This document shows positions 1 through 13,275 of a stretch of 64,000 nt of DNA, piece by piece. Below the pieces are notes generated by a model. That model was not told where the DNA came from, ran no database searches, and saw only the letters and a program-made list of their open reading frames with translations. This DNA is from Sinohyriopsis cumingii (Eukaryota; Mollusca; Bivalvia; Unionida; Unionidae), in contig CM068832.1 of assembly GCA_028554795.2 (NCBI GenBank), forward strand, positions 85,646,511 through 85,710,510. The letters are read 5' to 3'. A program made the translations under genes and the position numbers. Within the stretch, counting starts at the first letter, position 1, and each line of letters starts with the position of its first letter.

Positions 1-2480
1 CCCCCCCCAAAAAAAAATAAATAATGATACTTTCGTAACTCATACTAGCGAAAGATTATCATTTGCACTCACATTGTATGTTCTTTAAAATAATGATTTT
101 TTTATTTGCGAGATATCGTCGTATAGTTAACCTGGATACAATACAATCTTGGTCCGTTTGCACCTTGAAACTTATCATGCGTGAATGGCAGGCGCCTTCA
201 AGCAATCTGGTGATATTTTCGTCTCTTTTGCATATTTTTTTATCTGACATTAGCGATACACACACAGTAAGGATGCATACGCATGCCGGCATCCGCTACA
301 TTTACGGAGTTCGTTGATATATTTTGTTCTGTAAATTTCGCATGATGAAAAAAGAAGGAATACATTATAACAATGCAAGGTTAGTTTCTTTTATTTTATT
401 TTCAATCAAGTGTTTGTTTATTGTACCGTGCCGGGGCGGGGTGGGGGGGGGCACAAATTCAACCTAAAATTAGTTCCTTTCTTATCTGCATGGAATAATG
501 GAGCAAATATGATTGACGATATTGACTAGTAATAACAAGCTTTCAATTTACGCGCGCACACACGAAGACAACTTGAAAAATAGAAACAAACAATAAAATT
601 AACTGGTAACTTCGCACTTGCTCAAGGCTTTGTAGTTACAATGGGGGGGGGGGATTCTGTGCTATTATCTGGTTAGGCATGACTACTTCGCAGAAATACA
701 AACAAATCTTTTGAGATGAGCATAAAATACAATTATTTCTTTTCCTCCATACATTTACGATGCTCTCAAAGGACCCACATATTTAGATAAAAGTATGACC
801 GTTACCAGGCGTTACTGAGTTGAAAATATGCCGAGTAAACTTACGAATTACGCCACGTACAATGTATAAACAACACTTGGCAACTTTTAATGATAAAAGA
901 TGGTGTTTTTATTTATTTAATTATTTATTTAATTATCAGAACTCTTTCAGAATAACAATGTAATTGCCGATTATACAGCTCGCCTCTAAGAAGATTTTCG
1001 TAGTTTCCAACTGCCATGCATAAAATAAGTTTATGCCAAAGTGATCGTGACCTACAAAATGTTGGCCATTGTCACAGGGCATACAATTCATAAAACAATA
1101 AAGAACATTCCTTTTTGTTCTACCAAAGCAGCGGAACCATAATGAGCTGATAAAACACAAGGATATATGTTGTTGTTTTGCAAACCATTGCTAATAAAAT
1201 CAGCTTCAGAAACTATTATTATTGTCCGCCCTAGAGGAAAGATTTTACAAGGTGGAAATCACAGACTGTCAGTATCCCTGGAATGACAACCAGTATGACA
1301 ACTATAACTAGTTTGTGCATCAGTAAATAATCTTGAGTAGCCACTGCACCTGAAATGCGTGCAGTCCATTCATCGAATACCTCCTATTCATTCACTGTAT
1401 AATACACATTTTACTTACTAAGAATACCCTATCACACTATAAATGTTTAGTCATAAATCGGGAAAGTTTACAACTGGATATGCATATTTATTTCTATTTT
1501 AACCGTACTGTCATAAAGGTACTTTTGTGGAGGCTAGTGTGTATATGTCATGATGAAAGCTTATGTCATTAATAGTTTTCTTTCTTTGCTCTTGACAAAA
1601 AATCAAAATAATAAGACTTTCGTTCATCTTTTGTTAGATTTCATATTTTCTTGAGAATTTTTTAAAAAATATATCTGGAAAGTAAACATAAAAAATACGA
1701 TAATTTAAAAAATGAAATTTGGGTCTCCATCTAAAGAATTTATATATTCTTAGTTACTACTCAGTAATTTTTAATTATTCATAAATGATTGTAAGATAAA
1801 TTAGTTTTACAATGTAAAAGTGCGAGTTTGCTCCATTTACAGAAGGGTTTACTTGCTATTCTCTTTGTATAATTCTCCCAGCTTTAAACTACATATACAG
1901 AACATTACATAAGACAGCGAATTTCAGTCTTAACCTAAAGCTCGAGGCTGGAGAAGAGGTCACTAAATTACCGTTTCCATAGTTACACACTGGTCAGATA
2001 GAGCAGTCTCCCGCAGGTATCATTCCCTATAGATGAATTAGAGGCCAAGTAAACTGCCTTCATTTCATGAGCTATACTAGTGTAGTATAGATGAAATAAG
2101 TTTTAAATTGCAAAAGTTGTCTCTTTTGTAACCAAAGTGGAAATCAATAAAGGAATATAATGACATGTAAAATTACATGAACAACAATGAAGGATCTTTT
2201 TACGAGAGTCGCAAAAGATTGAAACTATTTAACGAATTTCATAAATTTCATTTTAAATAATCTTAAATGTAAGATTATGTTATGTGTATCACATGACAGA
2301 AATGATATTCAATAAAAAGCATAAAAATAGGTTACATAATTGACTTTAAGTTACATTCGTCATTACACCTTCAATTCATATGTCGTCATGCCGGCATTTG
2401 ATGAGTTATTGAGTGTTATTAAACGTATCATATAGTTACGTATGATACTGGAAAATATCATATGGGTATATTAATCTTAA
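1..2480. other. AT-rich DNA, no gene seen
   Basis: No reading frame here looks coding: the open frames are short, AT-driven and have no recognisable motif. Homopolymer tracts are present (C/A run at the very start, G runs near 436-450 and 643-652), and an ATTT-type simple repeat lies near 908-936. I see no structured RNA or repeat family that I can name. Confidence 0.6.
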
Positions 2481-2482
2481 GA

Positions 2483-2640
2483 GGAGCAACATTGGCTCAG
2501 TGGTTAGCGTCTCAGACCTGCGACCGAAAGGATGCAGGTTCAACCCCTACCATCGGATCAAATCCTCGACCTTATTGGAAAATAATGAGATAACAAGTAC
2601 ATTCTACAAAGACATGGAACCTATTACCTCCACTGAAACG
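2483..2640 (+). mobile_element. tRNA-derived SINE (head region)
   Basis: A pol III-type internal promoter is visible. The A box TGGCTCAGTGG is at 2493-2503 and the B box GGTTCAACCCC at 2537-2547, spaced as in a tRNA. The words after the B box (CTACCATCGGA) recur in the SINE at 22172, so both copies belong to one dispersed family. It is not an intact tRNA gene: no full acceptor stem is seen and the sequence continues into a non-tRNA body. The 3' end is uncertain. Confidence 0.7.
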
Positions 2641-2818
2641 TACGAAATGATCATCTAAATTTGCAACAAGTGATCAGGAGAAGTGCGACCTGTTGAACTC
2701 GCAAGTTTGATATGTTACACGTTTAAAAAATTATGATAAACAGTTACCGCATTTTGAAGTTAGAAATGAAACTTTTATTTCTGCCATCATTATATATAAA
2801 CAAGAAATTATGTAGTAA

Positions 2819-3265
2819 CTAGTCTTGACCTAAACAAAACCGCTGGAACCAATCCAATAAGTAATAAACTTGTACAAGTATAGTTGAAGAAATGTATGTT
2901 CCATTGCAAATACTTTTAAATAAATCACTCTCAGACAGCGTGTTCCTAATACAGTGCAAGCTAGCGTATGACATACCGATGTATAAGAAAGGAGATAAAA
3001 CACTACCGTCTAAATGCAGACTAATTGTTGACTTCAGCTAAATTATATACACTATTCATAAGTCCAACCTTAGAATATACTTCTGGAGTCTGGGATAATT
3101 GCTCTATTGAAGATTCGGAAAGATCAGAATAAAGGGGGGAAAATCATATGGAAGATGCACGGATCGTTCCAGATCTATACCCATTAATTCTTCTAGATAG
3201 TCTCTTTATGCGGAAACTGTTTGGTTTGCACAACGAAGGAAAAGGAAGAGATTATGCATTATGTA
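2819..3265 (+). pseudogene. Non-LTR reverse transcriptase relic with palm deleted
   Basis: Broken reading frames carry two separated parts of a LINE reverse transcriptase. About 2825-3030 resembles the start of the RT domain (an NK-GTNPIS-like stretch, then YKKGDK near 2985). About 3045-3260 resembles the thumb and C-terminal part (PTLEY-SGVWDNCS, then RRKRKR). The catalytic palm that belongs between them is missing, so a deletion has joined the two ends. Several stops and frameshifts interrupt what is left. The family is CR1/jockey-like by style. This is a dead fragment, recognised by motif order only. Confidence 0.65.
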
Positions 3266-3510
3266 TTCGATTATAATCAAGAAGTGTGTTGAAAGGATCT
3301 TTGGCATTAGGTAAGGGGCAATAGACAAAGTGTTCAGCTTCTTCATTATCATAAGCACATGCACACGTGAAAGAGTTAACTAAAATCACCATGTAAAGGT
3401 CGGATTTCAGGAGACTACCTGCTTGTCTAAGTTTAGTATGTAGGATATTAAGATGACATTTGTCAGTAGCGTAATTTTAGCGTGATGACCCGTTAGTTGA
3501 ATTAGAAAAA
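3266..3510 (-). pseudogene. Non-LTR retrotransposon C-terminal relic
   Basis: On the minus strand one frame reads like the extreme C-terminal part of a LINE ORF2 of the type that ends in a cysteine-rich motif: LNILHTKLRQAG, then CACAYDNEEAEHFVYCP near 3330-3375. No RT palm is present. It abuts the plus-strand RT relic in opposite orientation, so two different insertions decayed side by side. There are no clear boundaries or target duplications. Confidence 0.55.
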
Positions 3511-6016
3511 CGTTTCTTAAAAACAGAAAGATTTGGAGGATGAGAAACCTATAAATTGATATCAAATGTGTTAACATCGGTGGTTCTTTACAATTGGCAT
3601 GACTTATTTGATTATATACAAACCATCAAAAAACGGCAAAGGTAGAAGCGGGTAGCAAAGGATCGGTAAGTCGCAAGCAATACCGAGACAAAAAAGGCAA
3701 CTTTCAAGGTAGCATTTTCACACATTTATATTGACACGGGTCGTTTTAGACTAATGAGAAACCAATAAATGGATATCAAATATGTCCAAATCTTTGTAGC
3801 TTTTTTTACGATTAACATGACATATTTAGCCTTATAGAAAACGATCATGTTGCAAGGATATAGGCGCACGGACAGAGAAATGAAGATGTACTTAATAAGA
3901 TACATACACATAATTTTTACTGTTTTATTGCTTAAGTATATGCTTCATATCACTAGCATCAGCATCGAGGTATGTGATACCATCGCAAAACAGCAATACT
4001 AGAGGCACGTAACAAGGATATGAAGATTGGTAATGGTAAAGTCGCAAAGGATACTGGGTAAAATATATAAACTTTTCTAGGTTGCATTTTCACACATTTC
4101 TGTAGGCATATATCAATTTAGACTGATGAGAAACCTACCAAATAATACCAGATTTGTCAAAATCTGTGTGTGCTTACGATTGGTATGACTTATTCGACTC
4201 TAAGATAAACGTTCGTGTTGTAAAGATCTAGGAGCACTAACATTCAAATGATTATCATCGAATTATATGGTACCATCTCAAAGCGGCAAGGGTAGAGGCA
4301 CGTAGGTAGAATATGATGATCCGTTGATGATCCGTAATATCGCAAGCGACACCGTGTAAAAAATATCAACTTTTTTACTTGCATTTTCACACATTTATAT
4401 ATTTCACAGATCAATTTAGACTGATGAGAAACCTATCAATTGATATCAAATTTGTCTAAATCGCGTTTTTAAAAAATTACTAATGTTATAACTTATTTGC
4501 CTATATGGAAAACGCTCATTGAGGAAGACATTGAGCGGACATACAGACACACAAAGATGTACTTTATAAGATGCATACACATATTATATACTGTTGTATA
4601 GCTTTCCCTATAAACTTCAAATCTATACTATTAACATTGAAGTAGGTGGTACCGTGGCAAACGGCAATGGTTGATGCACGTATCAAGGATATGAAGATGG
4701 TTAAATTCGCAACCGATACCGAGCCAAAAATATAAACTTTTTTATTTTGCATTTTCGCACATTTATGTTGGCACAAATCGATTTAGACTGATGAGAAAAT
4801 ATCAACTGATATCAGATTTGTCTAAATCGAGGTTTATTTACTATTATTATGACTTATTCACCTATATGGAAAACGATCGTATAGGAAGAGAGGGCGAAAG
4901 GACAGACAAATGAAGACGTACTTAATAAGATACATACACATATTATTTGCTGTTGTACAGTTGTAATTACATGCTTCAAATATATAATATTAGCAACGAA
5001 ATATGTGGTACGATCGCAAAACGGCAATGGTAGATTCACGTACCAAGGACATGAAGATCGGTAATGTCGCATCCAATATTCAGTAAAAAGAACAAAACAA
5101 TTGATTTTGCACTTTCACACATGTCTATTGGCAGATCGACTTAGTCTCATGAGAAACCTATCAATTGATATCAAACTTGTCAACATCGCTGGTTGTTTGC
5201 GATTACTATGGCTTATTAGCCAAATGGAAAACGTTCGGATAGGAAGGCACTATGCGACGGAGAGACAAATGAGACAAATGAAGACGTACTTAATAAGATA
5301 CATACACACATATTATTTACTGTTGTACAGCTTTCATTATATGCTTCAAATATATAGTATTATCATCCAAGTATGTGCTACCATCGCAAAACGGGAAGGG
5401 TGGAAGCACGTAGCAAGGACACGAAGATAGGCAAAGTAGATATCGATAACGAATAAACAGATACCAATTTTTTAGTTTGCAATTTTACACATTTCAGTTG
5501 GCAAATATCGATTTAGACTGATGGACAAAATATTGATTGATATTAAATTTGTCAACATCCGTGGTTGTTTACGATCGGCAGGACTTATTCGCCTATATGG
5601 ACAATGTTCGTATCGTTCGGATCTTGGCGCACGGACAGACACATGAAGACGTACTTAATAAGATACACATACTATTTACTGTTGTATTGCTTTAATTCTA
5701 TGCTTCAAATCATTAGTATAAACATCGAAGTATACGATACCTTCGCAAAAGATCAAGGATAGAGGTACGTATCAAGGATATGAAGATTGATAACGTCGCA
5801 AAGGATACGGGGTAAAATATACCTACTTTTCTAGGTTGCATTTTCACACATTTCTATAAGCATAGATCGATTTAGACTGATGAGAAGCCTATCAATTAAT
5901 ATCAAATTTGTCAAAATCTTTGTTTGCTTACGATTGGTATGACTTATTCGCCTCTCAGGTAAACGTTCGTGTTGTAAAATTCTAGGCGCACGAAACAGAC
6001 AAATGCTTATCATCGA

Positions 6017-6020
<4 letters not shown>

Positions 6021-6049
<29 letters not shown>

Positions 6050-7920
6050 CTATCTTTAACGAGGATAACACATTTGGTCATGGCCATGTGGTCCTCAGTT
6101 TTTGCAATAAAATAATAAAAATAGAAGTTCATGCACATAACCATGTATCGTCGCACACTCATTCGTACATATTTGACATGAATAACTATGTTTGACTGTA
6201 CTGGGAAACACAAATATATATCAATTATGGATATAATTTAAAAGGTTTCTATTTAGAGCTTTTAATATATCATTCCAGCTGTCTAGAAGGAATTTCTTTA
6301 ATGATATTTTAAAAGAAGCAAGGGAAGTTGAATTATGTATCCTCAGTGGTAAGGAATTCCATACAGTATGTGCTGATACAGAAAATGAGCTTTTGTAATG
6401 ATTGGTTTTCGACCAAGGAATCTGGAGATCGTTGTTTGTCGTCGATCGGAGATTACGCTCAGAATTTGATGATCTTAGTTCAATTATGTTAGAGATATAA
6501 TCTGGAGAAAGACCGTTTAAAGACTTGTATGTCATGATTCCTTTAAAATAAATAATACGTTTTTGTATAGGTAGCCATTTCAGACGTGAAAACAAAACAT
6601 TTGAGGGAGTCATAACAGGAAGTTTCAGTATTATTCGGGGTGCCCTTTTCTGGAGTCTATCAATTCTGGACAGATTATAATTTGATGTGTTTCCCCATAT
6701 GGTACAGCCGTAATCTATCAGTGGTAGTATATAACCCGAGAAATAAATTTCAAGTGATTGTGGAGGTAGACATTTTGAAAGCAATTTTAATAGAGTTATT
6801 CTTTTGACTACCATTGCACATAAGTGATCGATATGCGCATTCCAGCTGAAGTGTTGATCAATGTAGATACCAAGAAGTTTTTGATTTTTGACAATAGATA
6901 CGTCTAAGCCATTTTGAGTTAGAAGTAAATCCATATTAGTAGATAGATGCTGCCTTGTTCCAATTGTCATACATTTCGTTTTAGGGATGTTAATATGCAT
7001 TTTGTTTTGACGACACCAAACTGATATACTGCTGAGGTCGGTTTGAAGTTTAATGGAATCTAGAGATTTATCAGATAAATGCAATGTCGAATCGTCAGCG
7101 AAAAGATCTGTGTTAGCGTGTGCTGGATACAAGGCTAAGTCATTGATAAATAGTAGAAAAAGAAGAGGCCCTAATATAGATCCTTGAGGAACACCACTTA
7201 AGATATGACTTGGTTCGGATATATGTTTACCCCTGCAAACAACCTGGTGTCTGTTTGTGAGATACGACGTGAACCAGGCAACTAAGTTTGGAGAAAACTT
7301 GTAGGCTGAAAGTTTTTTAATGAGCACCGAATGGTCAACCAAATCGAATGCTTTTTTAAAATAATGAAGATTGCACCAGTAAGCTCACCTGATTCTACTG
7401 CTAGTAGCCATTGGTCTATAAGTTTTGTCATTGCAGTCTGACATGATTGATTCTTTCGAAAACCTGATTGTGATATATGGAGGAGTTGGTCCTTGTAAAG
7501 ATATCTGAAAATATGCTTGCTGACATGTTTTTCCATAATTTTTGAAAGTACGGACAGAACAGATATGGTCGATAGTTGGATGGGTCATTCTTTTCATTTC
7601 CTTTATAAATTGCGAATACTTTTGCTAACTTCAATGACTCCCGGAATTTATTGGAAGTGATACTACAGTTAACTATTTTTTCAACGACTCTGAGATTGAT
7701 AAAGCCGACATTTTCAGAGTTTTGGGGTGAATTCCATCTAGACCAGCTGATTTGTTTGTGTCAAGTTTATTTATAATATCAAAAGTGTCATTTATTGTTA
7801 TTAAGGGAATGTTGAAACTAACATGATCGGGTACCCTTTCATTCACGAATTTAGTTCGTTTGTCTAAATTAGGCTCTGTATTCTTAGACCTGTCAAGCAT
7901 TTGGAAGATATTAGTAAAAA
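6021..7920 (-). mobile_element. CR1-like LINE, 5'-truncated, nested in the satellite
   Basis: A minus-strand LINE interrupts one satellite unit. Its 3' end is a TTA-repeat tail (AAT-type on the plus strand, 6021-6047). Its 5' end stops within the N-terminal part of the RT region at about 7920. The bases AATTA occur on both sides (6016-6020 and 7919-7923). A neighbouring unit at about 4251-4275 carries the uninterrupted word CATCGAATTATATGGTACC, which gives an empty-site paralogue. Insertion therefore came after array expansion. Confidence 0.88.
6221..7850 (-). pseudogene. LINE reverse transcriptase, broken N-terminally
   Basis: The largest open part (6221-7342, 373 codons) holds the RT core: the box GVPQGSILGPLLF, the catalytic FADDS near 7080-7095, then a WLPIQ thumb region and the LINE tail motif WNSLP. 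The palm motif A segment and everything upstream lie in other frames: 7282-7536, 7428-7634 (YKGNEKNDPSNYRP) and 7673-7850 (DTNKSAGLDGIHPK). At least two frameshifts therefore separate the finger domain from the core. No endonuclease domain is present because the copy is 5'-truncated. The order of motifs is standard for CR1/jockey-type elements. It cannot encode a working enzyme as it stands, but divergence of the core is modest, so it is not very old. Confidence 0.9.
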
Positions 7921-10683
7921 TTATATGGTACCATCGCAATGCGGCAAAGGTAGAGGCACGTAGGTAGGATATGATGATCGGTAATGTCGCAAGTGACACC
8001 GAGTAAAAAATATCAACCTTTATAGTTTGCATTTTCACACATTTATATTGGCACAGATCGATTGGGACTGAAGAGAAACCTATCAATTGATATAAAATTT
8101 GTCAACATCGGTGGTTGTTTACGATTGGTATGACTTTTGCCTATATGGAAAACGCTCGTTGAGGAAGGCATTGGGTGCAGGGACAGATACATGAAGACGT
8201 ACTTAATAAGATGGATACACATAGTATATACTGTTGTATAGCTTTCCTTATATGCTTCAGATTTATAGTATTAGCGTTGAAGTATGTGGTACCGTGGCAA
8301 ACAGCAATGGTAGAGCAAGTATCAAGGATATAGATCGGCAAGGTCTAAATCGAAACCGAGTCAAAAATTCCAACTTTTTTATTTTGCCTTTTTCACACAT
8401 TTTTATTGGCACAGATCGATTTAGACTGATGCGAAACCTATCAATTGATATCATATTTGTCAACATCGGATTTTTGAAACTATTATTATGACTTATTTGC
8501 CTATATGGAAAAAATTCGTTGAGGAAGACATTGGGCGGACATACAGACACATAAAGATGCACTTTATAAGATGCATACACATATTATATATTGTTGTATA
8601 GCTTTCCTTATATGTTTGAGATCTATAATATTAAAAGTGAAATATGTGGTACCGTGGCAAACTGCAATGGTAGAGGCACGTATCAAGGATATGAAGATCG
8701 TTAAAGTCGCAACCGATATCGAGTCAAAAATACAAACTATTTTATTTTCATTTTCACACATTTCTGTTGGCACATATCGATTTAGACTGACGAGAAATCT
8801 ATCAATTGATATCAAATTTTGCTAAATCGGTGTTCATTACTATTGTAATGACTTATTCACCTGTTTGTTAAACGATCGTATAGAAGACATTAGGAGAAAA
8901 GACAGACAAATGAAGACGTACTTAATAAGATACACACACATATTATTTACTGTTGTACAGCTTTAATTATATTCTTCAAATTTGTAGTATTAGCATCGAA
9001 ATATGTGGTACAATCGCAAAACGGCAATGGTAGTTTCACGTACCAAGGATATGAAGATCGGTAATGTCGCACCCGATATTCAGTAAAAAGAACAATCTTT
9101 TTTATTTTGCATTTTCACACATGTCTATTGGCAAAGATCGACTTAGAATCATGAGAAACGTATCAATTGATATCAAACTTGTCAACATCGCTGGTTGTTT
9201 GCGATTGGTATGACTTATTCGCCTATATGGAAAATATTCGGTTAGGAAGGCACTAAACGCAAGGACGTACAAATGAAGACGTACTTCATAAGATGCATAT
9301 ACATTATTTACCGTTGAACAGCTTTAATTATATGTTTCAGATTTATAGAATTAGCATCGAAAAAATGTGATACGATCGCAAAACGGGAATGGCAGATGGA
9401 CGTAGCAAGGATACGATGATCGGTAACGTTGCAAGCGATACTGAGTGAAAAATACAAACTTTTCTATTTTGCATTTTCACCCATTTATACTGGCACAGAT
9501 CTATTTAGACTGATAAAAATTTATCAACTGATATCAAACGTGTTAAAATCGTTCTTTGTTTGCGATTGGTATGACTTATTCGCCCATATGGAAAACTTTC
9601 GTATAGGTCAGATGTAGGCACACGGAAAGACAGATAAAGACGTGCTTAATAAGATACATACACATATTTTATAATTATGTACAGCTTTAATTCTATGCTT
9701 CAGATCAATAGTATTAGCATGGAAGTATGTGCTACCATCGCAGAACGGGAACGGTATATGAACGTAGCAAGGATATGAAGATCAGTAAAGTCGAACCCAA
9801 TATTCAGTAAAAAGTACACTTTTTTGTATTCTGCATGTTCACACATGTCTGTTGGCACAGATCGAGTTAGACAGATGAGAAACCTATATATCAATATGAA
9901 ATTTGTCAAAATCGGTGTTTGTTTACTATTGGTATGACTTATTCGTGTATATCGAAACCGTTCGTAGAGGAAGGCATTGGGCGCACGAACATACATATGA
10001 AGACGTACTTAATAAGAAGATACATAAACATATTATTTACTGTTGTACAGCTTTAATTATATGCTTCAAATCTATAGCAATAGCATCCAAGTATGTGCTA
10101 CCATCCCTAAACGGGAAGGATGGAAGCATTAAGGATACGAAGATCGGTAAAGTCGCAAGCGACAATGAGTCACAAATAGCAACTTTTTTATTATTCATTT
10201 TCACACATTTTTTTTTTCTTTTTTGTTGTTGCATAGATCGATTTAAACTGATGAGAAACCTATAAATTGATATCATATATGTCGAAATCGGTGGTTGTTT
10301 ACGATTGGTACAACTTATTTACCTATATGGAACATGTTCGTGTAGGAAGGCATTTTGGCGCACGGAAAGACAAATGAAGACGTATTTAATAAGATATATA
10401 AACATGTTATGCTGTTGTTTAGTTTTAATTTTTTATGCTTGAAATCAGTAGTGTCAGCATCGAAGTATGTTGTAAACTCCCCCTCCCCTTAGTATGCAAC
10501 TGCAAGCACACTTTGTCAAATGCTAAAAGGCACTAACTTTCTTGAAAATTATAATAATCAAAAAAATTCCGGATTCGTATATTATAACGTTATAATGCGC
10601 TTTCATTTTCCGTCAGGTAGGTCTCCAGGTCGAGTTGTTATGAACAACAGGAAACAGTATCGTACATTCTTTGCTAAGCGATC

Positions 10684-10925
10684 GCTCAGGTGGTGCAGTG
10701 TCTCTACAGAGCGTCCGCCTTGGATGCGAGAGGTCGCGGATTCAAACCCCTGCCGAATCATACTAAAGACATAAAAATGGTACTAGCAGCTGCCTCTTTT
10801 GGCGCCCATCATTAAGATATTGGTGTGAGGATAATGTGATTGGGTGGGACAACATGCTGTATGTTTGTGGCATGATGCAGACATGGTAGCGATATGATTG
10901 CATTTTATTTAAAGCTACGTTAAAA

Positions 10926-10955
<30 letters not shown>
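10684..10955 (+). mobile_element. tRNA-derived SINE with CA-repeat tail
   Basis: The tRNA-like head has an A-box-like GCTCAGGTGG at 10684 and a B box GGATTCAAACCCC at 10738-10750. The body contains GGATAATGTGA and GCATGATG-CAGACAT and ends in AAGCTACGTTAAAAAT followed by (CA)n at 10931-10955. The same body and tail words recur at 35690-35875, which supports a dispersed family. It is not a functional tRNA gene. Confidence 0.75.
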
Positions 10956-10960
<5 letters not shown>

Positions 10961-11460
10961 TTTGCTTGGTTATTTGCTATTTGAAGAGATGGAATATTGT
11001 TCATATTTCAACCACTTTTTATTAATGATCATCGATGTGACCAACATATACGATAATAATACTCCCGATGTTGATGATGATGGTTGTTGTCCTGATTTCT
11101 GTATTACTACTGCTCCATGGGTATATATCGAACTTGAAAACAGAAGCACTACCAGCAATAAAGCAGCTTTGAAAACAAATCGCACTTGGTCGATATCAAT
11201 ATATATTGACATCAAAATGAACGTCAAATGCTCTGTGCAACTGTATCGAAATGAACTATTACATGCTGTTTTTTTTTTTTTGACAGTTTTAGACCGAAAT
11301 AAGTAGTACTTCAAGGCTCTGTCTATGGTATAAATATGTTCATGTACACTTTTCCATTGTAACTTTAAGTGTATAGACTGCAAATTCGATGAAGCACAAA
11401 TCGAGGACGTCGAGTGGTAACATTGGAACAATGTTACTGCTTCGGTCGAGAAGGATAACG
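10956..11460. other. Short spacer, no gene seen
   Basis: Open frames on both strands lack any motif and overlap each other. A T run lies at about 11271-11281. I see nothing to annotate. Confidence 0.5.
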
Positions 11461-11470
11461 ACCTATATAT

Positions 11471-11540
11471 GTATTCCTGCCCACTACCATGTAGGATGTA
11501 TCAAACTGTATATTACTCAAGCGCTCTTTGTCGAGCGTGC
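11471..11540 (+). repeat. Left arm of an inverted dispersed repeat
   Basis: The words ATTCCTGCCCAC, AAACTGTATATTAC and AGCGCTCT occur here in order. The reverse complement of the same order, with moderate mismatches, is found at 16491-16552. The two arms flank the L1-like LINE. They may be terminal repeats of a larger element or two copies of one dispersed repeat in opposite orientation. Confidence 0.65.
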
Positions 11541-12815
11541 TGGTGTGTGTGTACAAAAAAAATGGAATATAATAACTTTAACTGAAATATATACAATTAA
11601 ATTCTATATAAAAGTGATGCGGCACCTGGGAGTAAAGCAAAAATGGAAGAAACAAATTTCCGGATCGCTACTATCAACAGCAATGGGATAGACAAAGCGA
11701 AAGCAGACAAAATAGCCAAAGAAACAAACTTTGATATAATAATGATACAAGAAACACACTATGGAATTAAGCCAGAATTCAAAATTTTAGCAGAAGACAA
11801 ACTTAACGCAATAAAGATATGCAACAATTTTGCAAATAATGATATTAGAGTTGGTTGCAACAATAATATTTTTAAAAAGCTGGGAAAGGTTTGAGGAAGG
11901 GGGGGGGGGATTTTTTAAGGGACGGTTGCTACATGTTAAAATGTTTAATTGGCATATTATAAATGTGTACATGCCAGCTAAACGAAATAAGAAACTAATT
12001 TTAAAGAAAACTTGTATACCTACCTACAACAATATTCGATGGAAAATCTAATCATGGGGGAGATTTCAACTGGGTAACTATAAATTAAACCAGTCTAGCA
12101 GGATTGATAAATTTTACGGAAATTTTTATGATCCATTAATATATATTAATACTGCAATAACCAACCAAAAGCTATCAGACCATTTCATGCTCACTATTGA
12201 CCTAAAAATGAAAAAAATAGAAAAACGTGGGCCAGGATTATGGAAACTAAATAATAAGATTTTAAATGACAAAGAATATGTCGAAATAATACTTAAAAAA
12301 AGAAATTGAAACCTTCAAAAATGAAGAAAATATTAATATAATAATTGATTGGGATGTTTTAAAAAACAAAATAAAAGGAATAAATATTCAGTACTCAAAT
12401 AGAGGGCGGATAAACCCCAGAAAAAAAGACAAACACGAACTCAAATTAGAACTAAGCAAAACAACAAATGACGATGGAGAAAGAAAAGAAAACGATTGAC
12501 AGACAAAATTAAAATCGTTGAAGAAGACGAAAATCAGGGGAGAATAATAAGGGCGGGAAAATGTACAGAGATCTACAACAAGGCAAAAAACGTATATAAG
12601 CGAGAAGAATTTAGAAAAGGGGGTGATACAATTTTAAACAATATCAAAATAAACAATGTAACCCATACTGTAAAAGAAGATATCCTAAATAATATTTCCA
12701 AATATTATAAAGAACTATACACCACACACCACACAGAACATATACTTCAGCACAATCGACAGCTACTTAAAAAATGTCGACTGTGAGATGACATCAGCAG
12801 TACATAGAGACCAAT

Positions 12816-13275
12816 GTGATGATGTCATCTCAGAGGAAGAAATCACAAAAAGTATATCAACACTCACAAAAGTCACCAGGGAAAGATGGACTCATCGTGG
12901 AATTCTACCAAACGTTCCACGGTGAACTGACGCCGATCTTAAACGCTTTGTATAATAATATAGTTTTAAGTAAAAATAAAATGACTAAATCTATGAGGGA
13001 GGGAGTTATCACAATTATATACAAAGGGAAAGGGAATAGAGACGAGATTAAAAACTGGAGGCCTATATCACTTTTAAACACGGACTATAAGATTTTAAGT
13101 AGGATTTTAACAAATACAGTAAAGGGTAGGATAAACAAGATAATTAATATAAATCAAACTTGTGGGGGAGGGATATACAAAACAATATTTTAAACATTAA
13201 AACTATAATTAACTACATAAATGAAACTGGTATGATGAGTGCTATGGTACTCTTCGACCAGGAGAAAGCTTTCGA
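12816..13275 (+). pseudogene. L1-like reverse transcriptase core fragment
   Basis: The longest open stretch of the LINE holds the RT fingers and start of the palm. Visible blocks are SPGKDGLIVEFY, IYKGKGNRDEIKNWRPISLL, and then, after a frame change near 13175-13195, ETGMMSAMVLFDQEKAFD, whose aspartates form palm motif A. A stop follows directly at 13278. The frame before 12870 differs (EEEITKSISTLTK), so a frameshift separates the two halves of the finger domain. The copy is not functional. Confidence 0.8.

Larger units (their letters stand above)
3541..10475 (+). repeat. Tandem satellite array, unit about 360 bp
   Basis: The landmark word CATTTTCACACATTT (with small changes) recurs near 3719, 4089, 4386, 4749, 5109, 5483, 5840, 8031, 8391, 8753, 9112, 9472, 9836 and 10196. 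Spacing is mostly 357-374 bp, with one shortened unit (297 bp) and one interval enlarged by the LINE at 6021-7920. Other words recur in the same order in each unit: GATCGATTTAGACTGATGAG, TATCAATTGATATCAAA, GACTTATTCGCCTATATGG, ATGAAGACGTACTTAATAAG and GTATGTGGTACCATCG. About 14 diverged copies head to tail. Short open frames recur in some units but are not conserved across all, so I do not call genes. Confidence 0.93.

Noticed and set aside
2483..2560. Functional tRNA genes at the A/B box sites
   Set aside because: No acceptor stem or anticodon arm of proper form; bodies continue as SINEs. The same applies at 10684, 22172 and 54545.
5101..10265. Repeated open frames within the 360-bp units
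   Set aside because: They differ in length and frame between units and are broken in most; no sign of selection on protein.
3541..10475. CRISPR-like array
   Set aside because: The repeats are about 360 bp and contiguous, with no unique spacers; the genome is eukaryotic.
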